Below the pieces are notes generated by a model. It saw nothing but the letters and a program-made list of their open reading frames with translations, had not been told where the DNA came from and did no database searches. This document shows, one piece after another, positions 61,327 through 64,000 of a stretch of DNA of 64,000 nt; position 1 is the stretch's first letter; every line of letters starts with the position of its first letter. Source of the stretch: a bacterium (lineage in GTDB: Bacteria > Joyebacterota > Joyebacteria > Joyebacterales > Joyebacteraceae); contig JAPEKQ010000011.1 of the NCBI GenBank assembly GCA_029990205.1, forward strand, positions 19,266 through 83,265, given 5' to 3'. The position numbers and the translations under genes are program-made.

Positions 61327-63888
61327 GTGCGACGGAGAGGCGCATTCGTGCGACCCGTTCTGGCGGCAGCTATCGTACTGGCAACAGTCGCGACCGCTGC
61401 GGCGAACTACTACACGTACACAGACGACCTCACGACACTCGACTTCTGTGATGTGGAGAACACGACGGCCCATTGGGACACGGTGGCCGGGCAGATCATG
61501 ATCCCCGACTTCACGACGCGTCTGGTCGGCGAAGTGCCGGTGGCGGGTAGTACGGTTGGTGTGGCGGTGGCCGGCGACATCGCGCTTCTCGCGAGCGACG
61601 TCACGGGTCTGGTCGTTGTGGACGTTTCCGACCTCTCGAACCCCGTCGCTGTCGGATACTGCAACACGCCCGGGAACGCGAGAAACGTCGTCTTCCACGG
61701 GGATCTGGCGCTCGTCGCCGACCGCATCGGCGGGTTTGTGATCGTGGACATCAGCCAGCCGGTCCTGCCTTACATCATCAGCTCGGTGACGCTGGCCGAC
61801 CAGGCAACCGGTGTTGATGTATCCGGCGATCACGCATTTATCGCCGCCTCCGCCGCGGGTCTGGTGTCCGTCGACATCTCCGATCCGGCGAACCCCGTCG
61901 TCGTCACGGCACGAACGTTCTCCGGCGATGCCGTGAACGTGGACATCGAGGGGACCCTTGCGTACGTCGCGACCGAGGCCGGTGGTCTCAGGATCGTCGA
62001 CATCAGCGATCCGAGCGATCTCGTCGAGGTCGGAGTCGCCTATCCCGGCGGGGACGTCAAGGACGTCGCCGTCAGCGGCAACCGCGCGTACTGCATCGGG
62101 TTCAAGGCGGACTGGCCGCCGCCGAACGAGGCCTTCTTCAGAGTCTATGATGTGACCGATCCCGCCGCTCCGGCGCTTGTCGGCAGCATGGTCGATTTCA
62201 GCCAGCCGTACGAGATCGAGGTCGATGGTGACAAAGCCTACGTGGCCGACGGGTACTACGGCTTGCGGGAGTTCGACATCTCCGAGCCGGCTTCGCCGAC
62301 GGTCGTAGAGAACTTCGCGGTGTCCACGTGGGCGTGGGGCCTCGCAGTCGAAGGAAGCCATGTGTTCATCGCCGATCTCTGGGCTGGTCTCGATATCGTC
62401 CGGATCGGGTCGAGCATCCCTCCCGAGGATGCGGCCGGCGTGGCTCTCTCCGGGAGTTCATACGGCCTTGCGCTCTCCGGGAACTACATGTTCGTTGGGG
62501 CACAGCTCTCTGGCGTCCATGTCGTCGACGTCAAGGACCCGCTGAATCCCGTGGCCGTCGGAACCTTCGACACCTCGGGTCGGGCGTACGGGCTGAGGGT
62601 GGAAGGGAACCTGCTCTACGTGGCCGACGGAGGATACGGGCTTCGGATTCTCGATATCACCGACCCGGTGCTGCCGGTCGACATCGGGGGCTACAACACC
62701 CTGGGGTTCGCCTATGACGTCGCTGTCGCAGGGCCTGTCGCCTATGTCGCCGACGGGAACGCCGGGCTTCTCGCGATCGATGTCTCCGATCCGACGCTCC
62801 CGGTGCCCCTGGCGTCCGTTGACACACCCGGCACCACCTACAGCGTCGAGGTGTCCGGCGATCTGGCCTTCGCGGGCGACCGATACTCCGGTCTCCAGGT
62901 GTTCGACGTGAGCGTGCCCGAGAGCCTCGCCTTGATCGGCACGAGCACTGCCGCGGGCGACGCGCGTGGGATAGATGTCGCCGGGAGCATTGTCGCGGTC
63001 TCCGACGCGACGGGTGGGATCGCGCTCGTGGACGTGTCGGATCCGACCGCGCCACAGGAGCTTTCGAAGTGGCCGGGCGCGTCGCCAGCCTACGACGTGA
63101 CGGTCTGTGGCAACTGGGCGTACGTCTCGCTCGGCGTGACGGGCTTCCAGGTCGTTGACATCTCGGACCCGACGATCATCACATACTTCGGCGGGGTCGA
63201 CGTGGACGATTGGGCGTATCAGAGCATCCTTGCGGGTGACCACGTCTTCCTGGCCGACGACTCGGCCGGGCTCAAGGTCTACAAGATCCGACAGGAAGAG
63301 CTGGACATTCAGCTCAACACGGTCGTCTCGACAGCGGTCTGGGAGACGCAGGGGACGATCGAGACCATCGAGATCCTCACGGTGGAGCAGGGGACGGTGA
63401 GGTGGGAGGTCAGCGCGGACGATGGCCTGCACTGGGATCGCGTCATCCCTGACGACAGACCACACAGTTTCGGCACTCCTGGGCGCACGCTCCTGTGGCG
63501 CGCCGTGCTCGCCTACACGGAGACCGGCGAGTACCCGGTTGTGTCCGAGGTGTATCTTCGCTGGTACGTCGATGAGGTCGGCGTTGCGGACGATGAGACG
63601 ATTCCGCTGAGCTTCGCGCTCCGTCAGAACGCGCCGAACCCGTTCGAGCGCGCGACGACCGTCCGATTCAACGTCCCTGCAACCGGGGGAGACGTCCTTG
63701 TCGCCGTCTACGATGTGGCGGGGAGACTCGTTCGGACGCTCGAGAGCGGTCGACAGTCGCCCGGCGTGAAGGACGTGACATGGGATGGGCGTGACGAACG
63801 CGGCGCTCCTGTGGCGGCCGGCGTGTACTTCTGCCGGCTCGTGGCGCCCGGGTACGACCAGTCGCGCAAGATGATCCTTCTGAAGTAG
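61327..63888 (+). CDS. Secreted LVIVD-repeat beta-propeller protein with FlgD-Ig C-terminal domain
   Basis: 853 aa from GTG 61327 (AAGGAG 8 nt before). Signal peptide (VLAAAIVLATVATAAA). About 13 LVIVD-type repeats of 41-44 aa follow, each with a core such as LLASDVTGLVVVDVSD, VADRIGGFVIVDISQ, VATEAGGLRIVDISD, VADGGYGLRILDITD, AGDRYSGLQVFDVSV. Residues about 660-760 form a beta domain, then the tail LRQNAPNPFERATTVRFNVP ... GVYFCRLVAPG ... KMILLK. LVIVD proteins are often surface-bound; role unknown. Confidence 0.9.
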   Translation: MRRRGAFVRPVLAAAIVLATVATAAANYYTYTDDLTTLDFCDVENTTAHWDTVAGQIMIPDFTTRLVGEVPVAGSTVGVAVAGDIALLASDVTGLVVVDVSDLSNPVAVGYCNTPGNARNVVFHGDLALVADRIGGFVIVDISQPVLPYIISSVTLADQATGVDVSGDHAFIAASAAGLVSVDISDPANPVVVTARTFSGDAVNVDIEGTLAYVATEAGGLRIVDISDPSDLVEVGVAYPGGDVKDVAVSGNRAYCIGFKADWPPPNEAFFRVYDVTDPAAPALVGSMVDFSQPYEIEVDGDKAYVADGYYGLREFDISEPASPTVVENFAVSTWAWGLAVEGSHVFIADLWAGLDIVRIGSSIPPEDAAGVALSGSSYGLALSGNYMFVGAQLSGVHVVDVKDPLNPVAVGTFDTSGRAYGLRVEGNLLYVADGGYGLRILDITDPVLPVDIGGYNTLGFAYDVAVAGPVAYVADGNAGLLAIDVSDPTLPVPLASVDTPGTTYSVEVSGDLAFAGDRYSGLQVFDVSVPESLALIGTSTAAGDARGIDVAGSIVAVSDATGGIALVDVSDPTAPQELSKWPGASPAYDVTVCGNWAYVSLGVTGFQVVDISDPTIITYFGGVDVDDWAYQSILAGDHVFLADDSAGLKVYKIRQEELDIQLNTVVSTAVWETQGTIETIEILTVEQGTVRWEVSADDGLHWDRVIPDDRPHSFGTPGRTLLWRAVLAYTETGEYPVVSEVYLRWYVDEVGVADDETIPLSFALRQNAPNPFERATTVRFNVPATGGDVLVAVYDVAGRLVRTLESGRQSPGVKDVTWDGRDERGAPVAAGVYFCRLVAPGYDQSRKMILLK

Positions 63889-63939
63889 ACCATGCGGAGC
63901 CGCCCGCGGACTCGGACGGCGAGACCGGTATCAGATAGG

Positions 63940-64000
63940 AGCGCGCCGGGGGGGGCCCCCCCCGCCCCGGCGGGGCTGGCGGGGGGGGGCGTGCGTCGGG
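63940..64000. other. Low-complexity G/C run at the window end
   Basis: The last 60 bases are homopolymer-like runs of G and C (up to nine in a row) unlike any other part of the window. This may be a poor-quality contig end rather than real sequence. 63889-63939 contains nothing recognisable. Confidence 0.6.

Overview
The window is high-GC bacterial chromosome (G/C-rich third codon positions, many GTG and TTG starts). Four secreted proteins carry a C-terminal NPFNP-type FlgD-Ig/type IX-like sorting domain. There is a sigma-54-type promoter at the type IV pilus locus, a short-chain threonine dehydrogenase beside kbl, and many lipoproteins. Together these suggest a Gram-negative-type organism of the FCB superphylum or a neighbouring candidate phylum (Eisenbacteria or Krumholzibacteriota would fit). 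The taxon is an inference; no rRNA gene is present to settle it.

Layout. 1-2550: threonine catabolism (partial tdh on minus, kbl on plus, a small unknown gene). 2770-4053: structured leader and an HD-GYP response regulator. 4139-14295: an eleven-gene type IV pilus operon (pilB, pilT, pilC, two pilins, pilM, N, O, P, Q, pilD). 14296-17151: a convergent minor-pseudopilin operon, with a 4 x 26 bp repeat between the two operons that copies the 3' end of the last pseudopilin gene. 17330-19138: three tandem XRE-cupin regulators. 19461-24456: MocR-type aminotransferase, asnA, buk, ptb. 24467-31542: tRNA-Leu, tig, clpP, lon, engB, a class V aminotransferase, tRNA-Lys, a zinc-ribbon protein, tRNA-Glu, then a dense hairpin array.

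31875-40892: envelope and secretion genes (C25 gingipain-like protease, polytopic membrane protein, sulfatase-fold protein, gene remnant, GH16 glucanase). 41002-42694: ArsR-DUF2087 regulator with a palindromic operator, and an MsrB-MsrA fusion. 42787-47983: three small secreted proteins with a shared C-terminus, transketolase and an RDD protein. 48200-52570: a six-gene operon headed by csoR, with a CsoR-type operator between the -35 and -10 boxes; it encodes a beta-barrel protein, an FMN-binding-like protein, a DUF4920-like lipoprotein and a MacB-type ABC transporter. 52802-58151: a Kelch lipoprotein, two sulfatase-fold lipoproteins and a MOCOS-like PLP enzyme. 58313-63888: two large secreted repeat proteins (BNR/sortilin-like and LVIVD).

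Main novelty candidates: (1) a C-terminal signature [ST]-W-x-x-I-K-A-x-Y-[RQ] on four otherwise unrelated short exported proteins, distinct from the FlgD-Ig tail on the large ones; (2) the copper-type CsoR operon of uncharacterised envelope proteins; (3) three sulfatase-fold proteins with Thr at the usual Cys/Ser nucleophile position; (4) the pseudopilin-derived 26-bp repeat and the hairpin array after tRNA-Glu.
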